Below, one piece after another: positions 1 through 12,150 of a stretch of DNA of 64,000 nt. How positions within the stretch are numbered: position 1 is the first letter of the stretch; each line of letters opens with the position of its first letter. Made by a program: the position numbers and the translations under genes. A model generated the notes under the pieces. It saw only the letters and a list, made by a program, of their open reading frames with translations. It was not told the DNA's origin and did not search any database. Origin of the DNA: Coenobita brevimanus (lineage: Eukaryota > Arthropoda > Malacostraca > Decapoda > Coenobitidae); contig CM064666.1 of assembly GCA_032717465.1 (NCBI GenBank), positions 4,826,028-4,890,027 on the forward strand, given 5' to 3'.

Positions 1-164
1 GAATTCAGACGTTCATAGCAAAGTGGTCCCGAGGTCCTGTCAAGGCCAGAATGTTTTTCCCACCACTACCACACAGTCCACACCATGCCCTTCATTACCT
101 CATCTACTGATATACAATCTTACCCTAGTTACGTTAGCCTAGCTTCTAATACTTATGATTTGTC

Positions 165-211
165 TAAGCACACACACACACACACATACTGGGGCCAATA
201 CTTGCTATTCT

Positions 212-282
<71 letters not shown>
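165..282. repeat. (CA)n and (TA)n microsatellites
   Basis: A short (CA)n run at about 169-186 is followed, after 27 unique bases, by about 68 bases of (TA)n at 214-282. Open frames that read Tyr-Ile repeats here are an artefact of the repeat. Confidence 0.97.
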
Positions 283-284
<2 letters not shown>

Positions 285-2417
285 CTAGTGACCCTTCATG
301 CAGATGATTGCTATTACTCCTGAGCCTTCTTTTCTGAGCAGCAGCAGGGGGTGGGGAAAGGGAGGTCTAAAGATTCGTTTCCATTTATTGACGTGGAGCA
401 ATATTCCTATTATCTTTATTTTTACTTTCCAAACAACATTTTAATACGCTTTGTTGGTTTGGGAACATCCTGGCCCATGTTTCTATTTTTTTTTTTTTTT
501 TCAGCTTTTCACTTTGGTCATTTTTTCAGGTTAACACCAAATGATTTTATTCAATTGACAGTAATCGCATTAACCACAGGCCTCAAAACTGTCGCTAATA
601 ACTCTGTTTCTACTATTAACCCATTGTCACCAGGCTAAAATCTGCTTGTGTCTCACCTCAGTAAGGAAACAATTTAAGTCTAACCTTAAAATTTCAGAAA
701 CTGTTGCAGTCAGGAAAATGAATTAAAGACCATATTACCCAACAACTCTTCTTCTTGCGAATGAAAGTATCCCCAGGTCTTTAGGTTGTTGCATTGATGA
801 CTAATGACGAGAGGAGGAGGATTAATTTTCGACACGAAAATAGGATGTGCTCATGCGTCTGGCTGCGGCACTGACTATGGCTTTGCTGTCAACATGATAA
901 AATTTCCATTACTAAATAAACAAGACACAGTAGTGTCCAAGGCATGCCCAGTGGCACTATCACTGAGTCTTTTTCTAGTATTCTTGGAAAGATGCATGAC
1001 TGGGATGGATGAGGCTATTGTCCACGTGAGGCGGGAACGAAATCGGACGAGAAAGGTTAAAAAAACATCGTCCTACACCTGGCAGAGCCGCAGAAACAAC
1101 TAAGGTAAGGTTGGGCTGCCTGATGGGTGTCTCCCCTGAGCTTTTGGTGACGAGATAAAGTGGCGGCCACTTCTAACTGTGCCTGGAAAACAAGTGCTGT
1201 TCCTACCGACACCCGGCGCCCACGCCTACAATTTTTTGACAGTTCCAACTGACACCCAGCGGTTAGGGGTTAATGCACCTAGGAAGATAATTTCGCAAAC
1301 ACCAGAATATTTGTTTTTCATCTGAAAACCTTGTGATCATTAGACTCAGGAACAATAAATTAATAAAACAATTCATATAATACAGATACCATGAACATTA
1401 AATGAGAGCATAGCTGACAAGCAATGTGCCTGGTTCTCTTGGCTATACTAGGATAATGGATAATAAACACCCCTAGGCACCTAGGACTCAGAGCCAAATA
1501 TTTTCATGTGGAGTTAAATGGAATATAATACTATGGCATTTTTATTCGAGTTTGGCCTAAATATGTAGTCCTTCCATCCTGAATGATGAGTTATTACATT
1601 ACATTTACACCCAAATATGGTGCTAGTCAAAGTGATATGGAAAGATGTAGACCCACAGCATTGTCCTTCTCTGCCATGAGCTATGCGAGATAAGTTGGAT
1701 AGGGAGAAAATCAGGACCAAATAAAGAAAAAAAAAGTCTGTTCTCACAATAATGAATGGGTCAGTGGTAATGTCTGAGCATTCACATTCAAGCATTTATG
1801 GCTCACTTCTTGTTGAATAATGCCAACTGGCGAGAACGGGAATAGAATACGAATTTTGTGTGGAAAATGGGAACATTTATAATGACAGCACTACCACCGA
1901 GGATACTCTGAGACACGCGGGGCTGAATAAAATCGTTTGTTGATGGAATATACTAGAATAATAGTTGTCATGAGAGGGCCAATGGTACTAGAACTTATAC
2001 TCATGTTTCCATGACTCACTCTCTGATATATCAAATCATCTGGCGTTATCTGTAATACATTAGACATGACATGACCATGGGAGTGATAATGTGCATCAAT
2101 ATTCTTCTGGTTAGCAAAATTACAAGCTTGAGAAAAGCATCACTTCATTTAAATTTAGACTTTAGCAAAAAGCAGCATAACAGATTAAACAGTAATGTGT
2201 GATGTTTGGGTGTCTTTCTGTGGGCAGGTTGCAAATCGAGAAACGCGTTACTGTAAGAAGACAGATAAATACGGTGTTGGTGTCTTAGTAGATGTAAGAT
2301 GACTTTGCCTAAAACGTTCACTTTCATGTTATGTTTCTACCATCTGATCACAGCAATTTAGCTCATTTTTAAATTCCTGCTTATTTCTTTACTCACTACA
2401 AGAGGATCTATTGAAGG
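283..2417. other. Unassigned DNA, no gene recognised
   Basis: I see no coding domain, RNA gene or repeat family I can name here. Open frames are under 100 codons and contain no motif. The stretch has average composition with short poly-T and poly-A runs, for example near 487-500 and 1728-1737. Confidence 0.5.
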
Positions 2418-2536
2418 CAAATCTTCACAGGGATACAACAGTTCACACTGTCCAGCGACTCTCGCAAAAATGGTATGAGAATAACTTACTTGAAAAAGCA
2501 CGCTGCAGTGAACTGTTGTATCTCTGTGAATGTTTG
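2418..2536. repeat. 119-bp hairpin with 29-bp arms
   Basis: Bases 2424-2446 and 2508-2530 are inverted copies with one mismatch in 23 (core GATACAACAGTTCAC). The pairing continues outward with two mismatches to 2418 and 2536, and inward with small bulges (cagcg near 2453 against cgctg near 2501). The loop is about 60 nt. It could be a very small foldback or MITE element, or a microRNA-like precursor. No target-site duplication is obvious. The inverted arms are seen directly; any function is inference. Confidence 0.6.
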
Positions 2537-3735
2537 TTCTCAAAAGGTATTGTCGAATGAATCCCTAAGGCAGGCCTTGCCTAATGAATACAATCTTTAA
2601 CTCTCTCTTTTTCCCATCATTTTAATTTTCTTCTCATTGCTTTCACTTTCTTTCAGCATTATCTCCTTCCCACCTCTTTTTTCTTTTTAACTTTATTCTG
2701 TTTCTCCTTTTCCCCATTTTATTGTCTTCATTTTGTCTTTAACATATTTTATTTCCTCCATCTATCGTCTCTCTTATCATAACACCGTTATCTAAACTGT
2801 TCCACTTAAGAGTTTCCCTCAGTGGCTGGCTTGAAATACGAGGACAGTCTTAAAACCAAAAGATTCGTCATCTATAAATAAATCTTTCAGTTTATGGAAG
2901 TTAGGAAAATTTATCGGGGCAATTTCTTGGCCAGACATGCCCCAAACGCGTTCTTGAGTTACGGACCCATTAAGTCAGCAAAGCTTCTTGAGTTTCTGCT
3001 GCGATCAACATCGATCACCCACGCAATCCATCACTGATAATAACTCTTGCAGGAACGTGTTCTTTTTTTTTCCTCGTTATTTTTAAACTATCTTACGACT
3101 ATGCAGTTTAGTGTGTTTACTCATATGCAGACACATGTTGAATCCTCCCGGCTTTAAGGATGACCTCATACGAGGCGTGCAGTAGAGTAGTCAGCCACGT
3201 GCCACAAAAAAAAATAAAAGAAAATCGCAATTAAAGTTTTGCAACTTTAAAATTGGGATAACAAGCAAACCAACACAGGTAACTTCATCAATTTTGTTTT
3301 AACTTATAGCTTATTGAATCTAGTTTCATGTATGTGACGGATAATTTGCAAAGAAAAACATATTTTGATGGTACGAAAGTAAATTAAACCAGGGGAAGTT
3401 TATTATCTGGTAAGCACACGCGTTTGTCCGTTGGTTAAAAACAGTATTCTTTTGACACACCACACAAAATTTTAGACATCAGATAGGTTGTATGCTGCAA
3501 AAAAATAAATAAATGTGCCATTATAACCAAAATAAACTCTGAAAACCATTGGCATTACCAAAAACAAAGTGTCATTTTTACCAATAATACCAACTGATGT
3601 GTCACCACTTTAACCCATACCTACCAAAAAACATCTTTATAAACAGAAATACAATATACAATAGGCCTAATTCATAATCACAGTAATAATGAACACTAGA
3701 AAAGGTAACAGGCCAAACTCATTATTCATTCATCA
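2537..3735. other. Unassigned DNA, partly pyrimidine-rich
   Basis: No gene is recognised. Bases 2590-2770 are rich in C and T. The rest is AT-rich sequence up to the stop codon of the minus-strand DUF7869-like pseudogene. Part of it may be the 3' flank of that element, but I find no matching terminal repeat on the other side of the gene. Confidence 0.4.
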
Positions 3736-5616
3736 TCATAGCCAAGGAGTTTCATTGTCAATATCCTCAGCATCAACCAAAATGTCCTGTTATTCCTGTG
3801 TAGGTTCTGACGGAGTTCCTTCCTGGTGCAGCAGATTTTGCTGGGCTATGATATCGGTAAGATAGCCACTGAATGACAAAGGGAAGTAGGTAAGGAGGGC
3901 TTGCAGATCACTAACTTTACTTTTTTTCAAGACACAGTGGTTTATCATACTTTGGTGTGAGGGGAACATCGCCTAGATTAAACTTTCTGACACCGTAGTT
4001 TGCTTTACCTTTCATCAGCCGTACAGCTGTAGCTGGAGCATTATCATCATACGACACTGTTATGAAATAGCCCTCTCTGTACAGCAGTCTGAACATGAAT
4101 CTTCTAGCATCTTTGAATTTTATATTCGGGTCACTAGGTTTTCTCTGGACAACAAAGCGCTGCACTGTGTCAAAGTTTAGGAAGTTTTTCTGCTCCATTT
4201 TAATCACCTCATAGCGTTGTCCTGTGGCTGTATGAATGATGTGAATGTACTCATCCAAACTATGAATGTGACCATACCTACTGATGCGTTTTTCAATACT
4301 GCCAAAAGCTCGGTCACAAGCCATGTATGAATGTCCAGGTATTCGGTAAAAATGATCAATGAACTGGACTCTACCTGTGTGTAGTTCATGTAAATAGTTC
4401 AGCACAATGTTTATGTTTTTATTTTGTCCACCACAGTTGTCAGTGATAACAACTAATTTGGAGAAATCTTCAACACTGTACTCTTGTGCAATCCAGTGTT
4501 TAATGCAACTTGCAACCTCCACTGAGCTACGCCCGCCTATCACTTCATCCCATACATACATAATCGATTTTCCAGTTTTCAAGTTGTGAATACACAAGTT
4601 GTACACCCAGAGTTTATGCTTGTAATAAGCAACACTTGTTGATACTTTGGGTACAGGTAAGGTTTGCTGCAAATCGACACAAATCACTCGAGTATCAGAA
4701 TCATTGTTACAAGCATAATCCTTCATAATTTGCTGCCCTTGACTAGCCAATTCTTTATGTACAGCTAACTGAGCTTCAAGATTGTGTAGAGAATCGCCAC
4801 CAGCATCCTTAGCAGCGCTAATTGCAGTCAACAACTCGTCACACTTACTGCAAGTGTCTGTAGCAGGAGGCTGGAAACCAATATTATAGTTCTTGGTGAA
4901 CACATTCCGATAATATTAATATTTCACAACACTCTCACGTGGGTATTCAGTGGTCATCCAATCAACATACCTGTCATACAACACCTTTATAGTTGCTTGT
5001 GATTCTAGATACTTCCTGTGAGGTGATTTAGCTCCGCTGTAATGACTACTAACTGTTGGTAAGAGCTGTATGTTTTCATGAACATGGTCAACAACACCAG
5101 TAGGAAGTGCATTACCTGGTCTGCTTTTGCCATGCCTATCACCTGTACTTACACCTGTGACACCCACACACTTCACTGCGTACTCGACACGACTTCTTTT
5201 TAGACCAAAGATTGACAAGAAACCTTGTCTGCACACAGAGTACACTGTATTCTCATACTGAACAGTGTAGGAGTTGCTGAGCCAGAAGCTGCATTCTTTG
5301 ATGGATGATGTCATTTTACTGGTAGCATACGCACTAATTTCTGTAAATACATATTTTGCATGTTAAAATCACCTAGCTTCCAAAATTCAGTGAATATCTT
5401 ATCAATCACTGGTATTGTAACCTTAGCAAAACAACCATCTGCACAAGGTGGTCCCACACTCCTGGCTGCAACTTGTTGCTTTGTCGCCACGCTGGTAGAA
5501 GCCTCGCCAGAAGTTCTTTTCTTCTTTGCCACATTACACTACCACGATTCAGGCTGATGCACTTTCTTCCTTCCCCTCGAGGTGCTAGGGAAGTTTAGCT
5601 CACTGTTATCACCCAT
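3736..5616 (-). pseudogene. Broken DUF7869-like transposon-type protein gene
   Basis: Reading the minus strand from an ATG at 5616 gives one protein of about 620 codons broken by at least five lesions: a TAG at codon 26 (5541-5539), a one-base frameshift near 5311-5314, an in-frame TAA near 4918, a frameshift in the A-run near 3919-3926, and a TAA at 3792-3790. The stop is at 3738-3736. The N-terminus is basic with a Cys pair (PPCADGCF). The middle has the YSGAKSPHRKYL-type motif. The C-terminal half (4903-3917) carries CVDLQQTLPVP, MYVWDE, TDNCGGQNKN and PGHSYMACDRAFGSIEK, which I recognise from a widespread uncharacterised family (DUF7869-like). Its spaced Asp, Asp and Glu residues suggest an RNase-H/DDE-type fold, but that catalytic role is inference. 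Such genes are multicopy and behave like transposon genes. No terminal inverted repeats were found. The lesions imply a dead copy. Confidence 0.65.
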
Positions 5617-5949
5617 TATGATACACAGTCAACCCGCCATGTGCCAGCTATTTCCAGCCCTATGGGTTACCCCAGTGCCGGCCATTTCTCGACCTTTTTT
5701 TTTTGGCTAAAATGATAGATTTTGATGTGGAAACAACAAATTTCACCATTAAAATCCTGACCAAGGCTCAGAAATGGGTTTTATTCGTCCGGTATACTCG
5801 TATACAGGTATAGTCGCTCTCTCACACTCACTACTTATGTGAGAGAAAGCCGTTTTCTATGTAAGGTATACTCAGGTATTTATGCTGGGAAGGTATAGCA
5901 ATGTTCAGCACACTTTTCTGATTACTCATTACTTCAGCATCTATCACAA

Positions 5950-6170
5950 TTTGTTTGTCTTTCTCACTGTGAATGCATTATCTTACACTTACTTGAAGAT
6001 AGGTACAACCTGACTTCATTATGTACAGTCCTGGCACTTACAACAAGGTATTTACAACTTGTCTTCGCTATATAGACCTCACACTTAGAAGAAAATATTT
6101 ACAACTTACACTTACATGAATATATTTACAAAATGCCTTCACTATGTACAGCACTGGGTGAGGCACACAG
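5950..6170. repeat. Degenerate minisatellite, about 47-bp units
   Basis: About four diverged units follow one another, each starting with a cacttac-like motif, then atatttacaac, then a cttcactatgtacag-type segment ending in ctgg. The segment at 6004-6037 resembles that at 6127-6155 closely. No coding signal is seen. Confidence 0.6.
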
Positions 6171-6321
6171 GCAGAGTGAGGCAGAGCAAGCATGAGGGGG
6201 ACAGCGAGTGAGTGTATGGTCTTGACACCTGGGGGATGGTAGAGGAGCAGTTACCTTACATGCCTGCCAGTTTGTACGTGTGAATCTTGAAAAATGCGGT
6301 CACAGTGAAGTTTTTTATTTT

Positions 6322-6392
6322 AGACCGTTTTAAAACGGCACTGGCACTGGCCGCGCAGTTATGTCAGACCGTTTTAAAACGGCACTGGCACA
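6322..6392. repeat. 44-bp-spaced duplicated palindrome
   Basis: The perfect 14-bp palindrome CCGTTTTAAAACGG occurs at 6325-6338 and again at 6369-6382. Each lies inside a 25-26 bp direct repeat (agaccgttttaaaacggcac and onward). It may be a protein-binding site or an element terminus. Nothing in the sequence decides between these. Confidence 0.85.
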
Positions 6393-7277
6393 GGGTGGGT
6401 TAATGTTGTAACAGCAAGAAAATAAGATGAAAACAGAGATTCCACTGAATGGTCTGCGGGGACACATGCATGGACTCTTGGAGGGCAACTGGGTGTAAAC
6501 CGCACTCCCATTGGCTGAAAAACGTAAACAAACTCCTAGCCATGCTCCTATGCTGTTGCTCATTGGCTAGTGAGGCTGCAAGACCAGCTGATGGCGTTTG
6601 GCTGTCTCCTCCATCAAAGTGTGGGTACCTACTAGACACTATGTCAGCAAGTGCTGTAGGGTCACATCTAAAATGGGATTTTCACCCTTACCGACATTTC
6701 TGTTTCCAACCTCGAGCTTTACTCTCGACAGAGGAGAGTTGGAGGAAGACAGTGTTATACATAACTCAATTTCGTTAAATATGGCACTTGGCTGACTCCT
6801 CTACTGCACACCTCATATAGACTGTGTCACACACTTGCCTAGCAAATGCAGTACAGTGACGTTCACATGGATCTCCCTTCCTACAAGGTCTTCTTCCCAA
6901 TATACATTTTGCCAGCATGGTTAAAGATGAACAATGGCTACAACTCTTCTTCCCAGAAAGTCCGGCCCTGCAGTGACTGGTACAGATAAAGGTCGGGAAA
7001 TACAGGGACGTCCATGTAGTGCATAACACTCATTTTCCACTCCGCCGGGCTAGTTCTGTATTGCGGGGATGGCTCAGCTGGAGTTATCAGTGACTGTCCT
7101 GCATTATTATTTGTTTCACACTCTCTCTGCAACAGCCACCCCCACATCAGTAGACTGGGCTGTCTCTGCATTTCTTTTCCTACTTCCATGTGACCCTCTG
7201 TTGGAAAACTAAATATTGACCACCCTGCAGATATCCTCCTCATTGCAATAGCTTTTTTGGCCGGTGGGGATGAGCAC

Positions 7278-7279
<2 letters not shown>
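6393..7279. other. Unassigned DNA, no gene recognised
   Basis: Several overlapping open frames of 60-135 codons exist on both strands, but none shows a domain, and the longest on the minus strand depends on the adjacent (TG)n tract. I do not call a gene. Confidence 0.4.

Positions 7280-7341
<62 letters not shown>
7280..7341. repeat. (TG)n microsatellite
   Basis: About 31 uninterrupted TG units. Confidence 0.98.
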
Positions 7342-7343
<2 letters not shown>

Positions 7344-7429
7344 AAAATACCTAAAAATTTTGTATATGATTATAAACAAACTGAGTGGGTGAATTGACAA
7401 TCAGTCAATAAGTAAATCTACTGTTTTTA

Positions 7430-8345
7430 TAACAACAGGTCAAAGGTCTAGACCACATGCCAATGCCAGTGTTTGTCCTAAAACTTCATTTAAAATAGAT
7501 TTTATCTCATTTGGACCTAACTTAAACAAATGGTTGAGTGTAAGGCAAGTACGAAATATTTAATTTTTAGGACATTAAGTCGAGGATCAGACAAGGCCAA
7601 ATTTCGAGCCGTGTGTGTACTCATAAAATTCTCAAACAGACCTAATCCGATTATAACAAAATTGGTGGAAGGGTTGTGGGTTATTCATTCTGTATTTTTT
7701 TTACAAACAATTGGTCAAAATTCTAGGTCACATGGCAAAGGTCAGCATAAACTTTTATCTTTGTATCAAAGCCAAACTTTGAAGAAGTGTTGAGGTTAAA
7801 ACAAGAATAAAAGAATTTGGTTTAAAGGAAAATTCGTCGAAAGTCAAAGGTCGAAAGACAAGGTCAACTCAAACAGTTTCGATCCAGTTTGAACCTAATT
7901 TGGTGCAAAGATTCAGGTTCAGGCAACAAAAGAACGGATTAGATTTTGATAACATTCAAAGGTCCAGATACAAGGGAAGGTAAAAATTTTACATTTGTGT
8001 CTGTGTGTGAACAAAATAACTAAAACATTTTTATCTACTTTCGATCAAAGCAGATGGATGAGCTGAAGATCACCCGTGAGGCTGACCAATTGTAACTAAG
8101 AACAGTAGGTAAATGTCCAGGTCACGTGGTAAGGATGAGTCCATCATATAACATGGATAAAAATATTCGATTCTGATAACTCAGTCAGAGATCATGGTCG
8201 CAGGGAAAGGTCAGATACCAAGGTCACTGGGCAGTCACCTCAAACAGTTAGGCCTGGTGTGAATGGTGAAAGGGTTGAGGGTTAATATATTAGGAATGGA
8301 AAAATTCGATTTTGTGAGCAATTTGTCGAAGGTCAAGTTTCCAAG
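7430..8345. repeat. Degenerate tandem array with AGGTCA motifs
   Basis: Phrases such as caaaggtc, aggtcacatggc, ctcaaacag, gacctaat and gggttgagggtta recur at loosely regular spacing (roughly 120-150 bp). This looks like an old tandem repeat of about six units. It has no coding capacity. The unit is related in flavour to the better-preserved duplication at 8578-8822, which carries the same aggtca-rich segment. Confidence 0.5.
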
Positions 8346-8469
8346 GCGAAGCCAAATACAAGTCCCTTAGACCAGTTAGGAGGCGTGGGTGTTGCACTAC
8401 CAAGTGCTCCATCTCATTTTTACTGTGTTCCATTTTCATGCGAGGAAGCATTAAGCGACTGTCTGTCCG

Positions 8470-8472
<3 letters not shown>

Positions 8473-8555
<83 letters not shown>
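8473..8555. repeat. (GT)n microsatellite
   Basis: About 41 GT units, followed by a short gcgcgc run. Confidence 0.98.
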
Positions 8556-8561
<6 letters not shown>

Positions 8562-8577
8562 CATCCATAACACTCTT

Positions 8578-8830
8578 GTGGGCTCAATTACTCCTGAACC
8601 CCTCAACGGATTTCCACCAAACAGTTGTCAGTGATACAGTTTGAAGGGATGGTGAACTGATTAGGTCAGCAAGGTCAAAGGGTCAAAGGTCAAGGTCACA
8701 TGGGACGACTTAGATTATTCTGGTGGGTGTGATATCTCCTGAATCTCTCTACGGATTTCTATCAGTGTTTTGTCAGCGATACAGTATAAAGGGACGATAA
8801 ACTGATTAGGTCAGCAAGATCATGGATGCT
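8578..8830. repeat. 145-bp tandem duplication with AGGTCA half-sites
   Basis: Two units align at an offset of exactly 145 bp (for example ctcctgaa at 8591 and 8736; acagt at 8636 and 8781; both end in actgattaggtcagcaag). Between them, 8663-8698 packs five (A/G)GGTCA hexamers, including a direct repeat with 1-bp spacing (8680-8692) and two abutting hexamers (8687-8698). The second unit lacks the cluster. Confidence 0.8.
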
Positions 8831-9169
8831 GTGTGATGGAGACTGTGTGGCGAGTCCGTGCGCAAGGCTTGGCGAAGGAAGATTGTAGTGATGCTTTGGC
8901 CCGACAGTTAGGGGCCCGAGTCCTGAGAGTTTCATTATCTCCTGTTTTAGCCTCTGTCAGTCTTCTCTTTTCTGCTTAGCTTCTCTGGAAATCACAACTT
9001 TCTGTTACCTTTCAGATTTCTCCTCTTTCTTCTACTTCTTTCATTAAAGAAAATGATAGTTACAGTAAGCAAAAGGAACAGTAATTATGATAAAAGGTAA
9101 AAGGCAAAGGAAGATTTATGAGTTTAGAAGACTTAACTGAAAGGAGTTTAAACTGACATGACACTGCAG

Positions 9170-9840
9170 ACAAAACTAAAGGGAAAAGAAAAAATGGAAA
9201 GAAAAAATTAGTAGAACAAACGAAAGGCACGGGAAGACGAGATTAAGAGATGGAAAAAGACGGATTGAGAGAAAAAGGTGGAGTAAGAGTGAGGAAAGGG
9301 AACCAAGAATAATGAAGAAAAAAGGAGGAAAAGAGCAGGAGGAAATGAAACAGCAAACGATTAGGAAAGATGAAGGGGAGGGATCAGAGAAGAAGAAAAA
9401 AACAAGGGAGGGGGAAGGAAGGTGAGGAAACAGAGAGGAGAGGAGGGAGCAGACAAGGAGGTAGAAGGAAAGAGGAGAAGAATTAGAGGAGAAGAGGAAG
9501 GAACAGAAAAGAAAGGAAGTGAGGAAACAGACAAAGAGGAAGAAAGGAGGAAGAGAGGAGAAGGGGAGGAAGCAAGAATGATGGGAGAAAATAGCCAAGG
9601 AAATCTGGAAAGACTGTCGAAGGAAGGTGAAAAACAAGGGGACAAAGGAAGAAGTGAGGGAAGAAGAGGAAGCAAACAGAGGACAGGGAAATGAGAAAGG
9701 GCTGGTTCTTAAATGGAAAGAAGAGAGAAGACACGAAGGAAAAAAACTTAAGAAATGAAGAGTCTGAAGGAGCAAAGGAGTTCAAGTAAGAAGGAACGGG
9801 GAGAGTAGAGAAGTGTTGGAGATACTGTAGAACAACGAGG

Positions 9841-9912
<72 letters not shown>
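9170..9912. repeat. Purine-rich tract ending in (GA)n
   Basis: Bases 9170-9842 are almost all A and G on the plus strand, grading into an uninterrupted (GA)n at about 9850-9912. The long minus-strand frame (199 codons of Ser, Phe and Leu) is a by-product of composition. Confidence 0.9.
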
Positions 9913-9918
<6 letters not shown>

Positions 9919-10440
9919 AATCAGAATTTATTTCCCATTATTAGAATGGTTATTCTTTATAGAACACAGTCATTAATCAATGGTAAATTACAGATTACTT
10001 AAAATTATCTAATGTAAATATACAGCTGATTCTTAGTTGGCGTAAATATATAATACAAACATTTTTTCAGCTATAAGTATGGAGAACGAACTGATTACTG
10101 AAATGGTAATATTCCAAGTGCTTAATAAATGAAGATATGCCACAAACATTGTTTATATTACATGGAAGGCTCTTCCAGAACCTCGGTCCAGCCACCTGAA
10201 GGGACCTTGCCCCGATCCAAGTGCTGATAATTAGAACATAGTGATGTCGTTGCTTGTGTTAACATTGTAGATTTCACTTACTGTTGGCAGTGAGAATAAC
10301 AAGCCTAGTACCCTTTTGTGTATGATGTTGAAAACTGTTAACCTTGAATCATACATATACAACAAATCAATAATGAACCAATCTAATTCATTTAAATATG
10401 GTTTAACAATGCCGTGAACGTTTGAAATGACTCCGTGTTC
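9913..10440 (-). mobile_element. 3' end of a non-LTR retrotransposon (CR1/L2-like?)
   Basis: Read on the minus strand, 10440-10080 gives conserved C-terminal RT-element text in broken frames: LYMYDSRLTVFNIIHKRVLG, then a segment resembling the usual NT(R)..DI block, then GPFRWLDRGSGRAFHVI, a frameshifted form of the G-RSF-GP-WN-LP-I motif that ends many LINE proteins. The 3' end, on the minus strand, is gggaaataaattctgattct next to the (GA)n. The 5' part is missing. The clade is uncertain. Confidence 0.45.
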
Positions 10441-10881
10441 ATTTCTGTATTTCTCCCACCTTTGCTACCTAACAGTGATTTGAACATAACACACGAACGT
10501 ATGAAGTGTTTCTGCACCATCAAACGAAGTCGGAATACCGCTCCTGTGTTCCATGATATGACTTTGAGTGAATATTTGTAATGCGTTACTGTCTATATTC
10601 CCCCACAGAGTATGATGAATTTAAAATACTGCGTAGCTTAGCTTTCCAACAACCCTGAAATGGCTACCGGGTAATTCACCTGTCACCCATCATGGCAGTG
10701 CATATTGCCCTTTTATGCCCATAAGTAGCCCATGAACAGAAAAAATAAGCAGTGATTCACGGATGTTCCTGATCATGTATGCGCATCCGTACAAGAATTA
10801 TTATCTGAAGTGAGTGACAAAAACAAGCAATTTTTAGCACAAAGATCAAAAAAAAAATTTCTTAACGATGCAATCAATCCG
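10441..10881. other. Unassigned DNA
   Basis: No gene or named repeat is recognised. It may still belong to the flanking LINE remnant but holds no readable domain. Confidence 0.4.
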
Positions 10882-10973
<92 letters not shown>

Positions 10974-10982
10974 ATATATATA
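10882..10982. repeat. (TA)n microsatellite
   Basis: About 50 TA units abutting the 3' end of the SINE-A copy that follows on the minus strand. Confidence 0.98.
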
Positions 10983-11365
10983 ATCTCATCAGCCGTTTGA
11001 GTGTCCACTGCAGGACCGGCCTATCCCTACCGAGGTGGGGATGATACAGCCAAGGTATCTCTACCAAGTGGCTTAGGCTGTCTAGTAGAGATTGTATGTA
11101 GGGTGAGAAGTGCTTGTAAGTGTAATTGTAGTGTTGGAGAGGCTTTGGATGTGTGTGTAGTCTGTGAACCAAGTGCAATCGGCCCACGCAAGCCGACTGG
11201 GTGCAAGCATACTTTTTAGCATGGGACACTGGTTCAACCACAGCACCCCTTGTGTCCGCCAATGCAGTACATGGCCAGATGAACGCTTCCAAAGTTTATT
11301 ACCTTGTCGGGGCGCGAACCCTCTCTGTGTACGAACATGCACACTTGTTCTGGTGTCAACATCTT
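10983..11365 (-). mobile_element. SINE-A copy 1, tRNA-derived SINE
   Basis: On the minus strand this is a near full-length copy of a SINE of about 390 bp that occurs three times in the window. The head at 11365-11300 is a diverged tRNA-like part with a recognisable B box (GGTTCGCGCCC). The body includes ggacacaaggggtgctgtgg, gtcggcttgcgtgggccg, cagactacacacacatccaa and the conserved end cggtcctgcagtggacact followed by cggctgatgagat. Orientation is opposite to copies 2 and 3. Its 3' end runs into (TA)n. Confidence 0.85.
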
Positions 11366-12121
11366 TTTCCATATGAAGTTGTAGTATCACACATTGTACA
11401 TAATAATTTTTAAAGTTGTTTAGTCATAATTAACAGTGTGTAAGAAGTGTGAATGATGAACAACCAAATATCATTTCGCTGTTAGCTTTGGTACAGAAAG
11501 AAGGTGGATGGCAGACCATAAGTGCCACCCTGTTTCAATTATAAAATGAAGGTTAGGAAAAGTGAAAAGATATCTGAATAGTGCGTAAGTGTAAAGTCCT
11601 GGGGAACCATTTATTATGTTGGTATATGTGAATGTACTTAATACCATTTTATAGAGGTGTATAATGTGCTAGTAGAGTTGTCATTTATCTCTACTTTTTG
11701 CATAAGCCCAGAGTATATGTAAATGCTTGGCACCTCATTTTAGCTGACCTCAGCACCGCGCCCTAGTCGGCTCGGTGAGCATAGAGCGTCAGAAGGCGTT
11801 TTATAGTTATTAAGGGAGGTGGTATCGTTCTTACATATCTCTCGGGTCGCAGTTATATTATTCTGTACCCAGTGAAGAGAGGTTTAATCTGCTCATTTCT
11901 GTCACCTTACGCTACCACTTAATAACAGACCAGCTTCCACCTTCTAGTGGCAGAGGACCTTTGGTGGGAAGTGTCGGGCAGTGACGGCAAGTAGCTGACG
12001 TGTACTACAGACAGTGTCGTCGATCTCCAACACGGTGTTCTAGTTATACTATAACAGCAGAACACATAATATTTATTGGTGCTAGCGGTGGCACGATATT
12101 TAGTGCTAGCCGTGTACCGAT
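11366..12121. other. Unassigned DNA between SINE-A copies
   Basis: No gene or named repeat is recognised. The sequence has normal composition, with a GC-richer patch near 11750-11850. Confidence 0.4.
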
Positions 12122-12150
12122 ACACACACTACAACTGTATCACAGAGGCT

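Noticed and set aside
6449..7345. Overlapping frames on both strands as a gene
   Set aside because: Frames on opposite strands are equally long, carry no motifs, and the minus one begins in (TG)n.
9176..9775. 199-codon minus-strand frame (Phe/Ser/Leu-rich)
   Set aside because: It lies wholly in a purine-rich low-complexity tract; overlapping frames on both strands are equally open.
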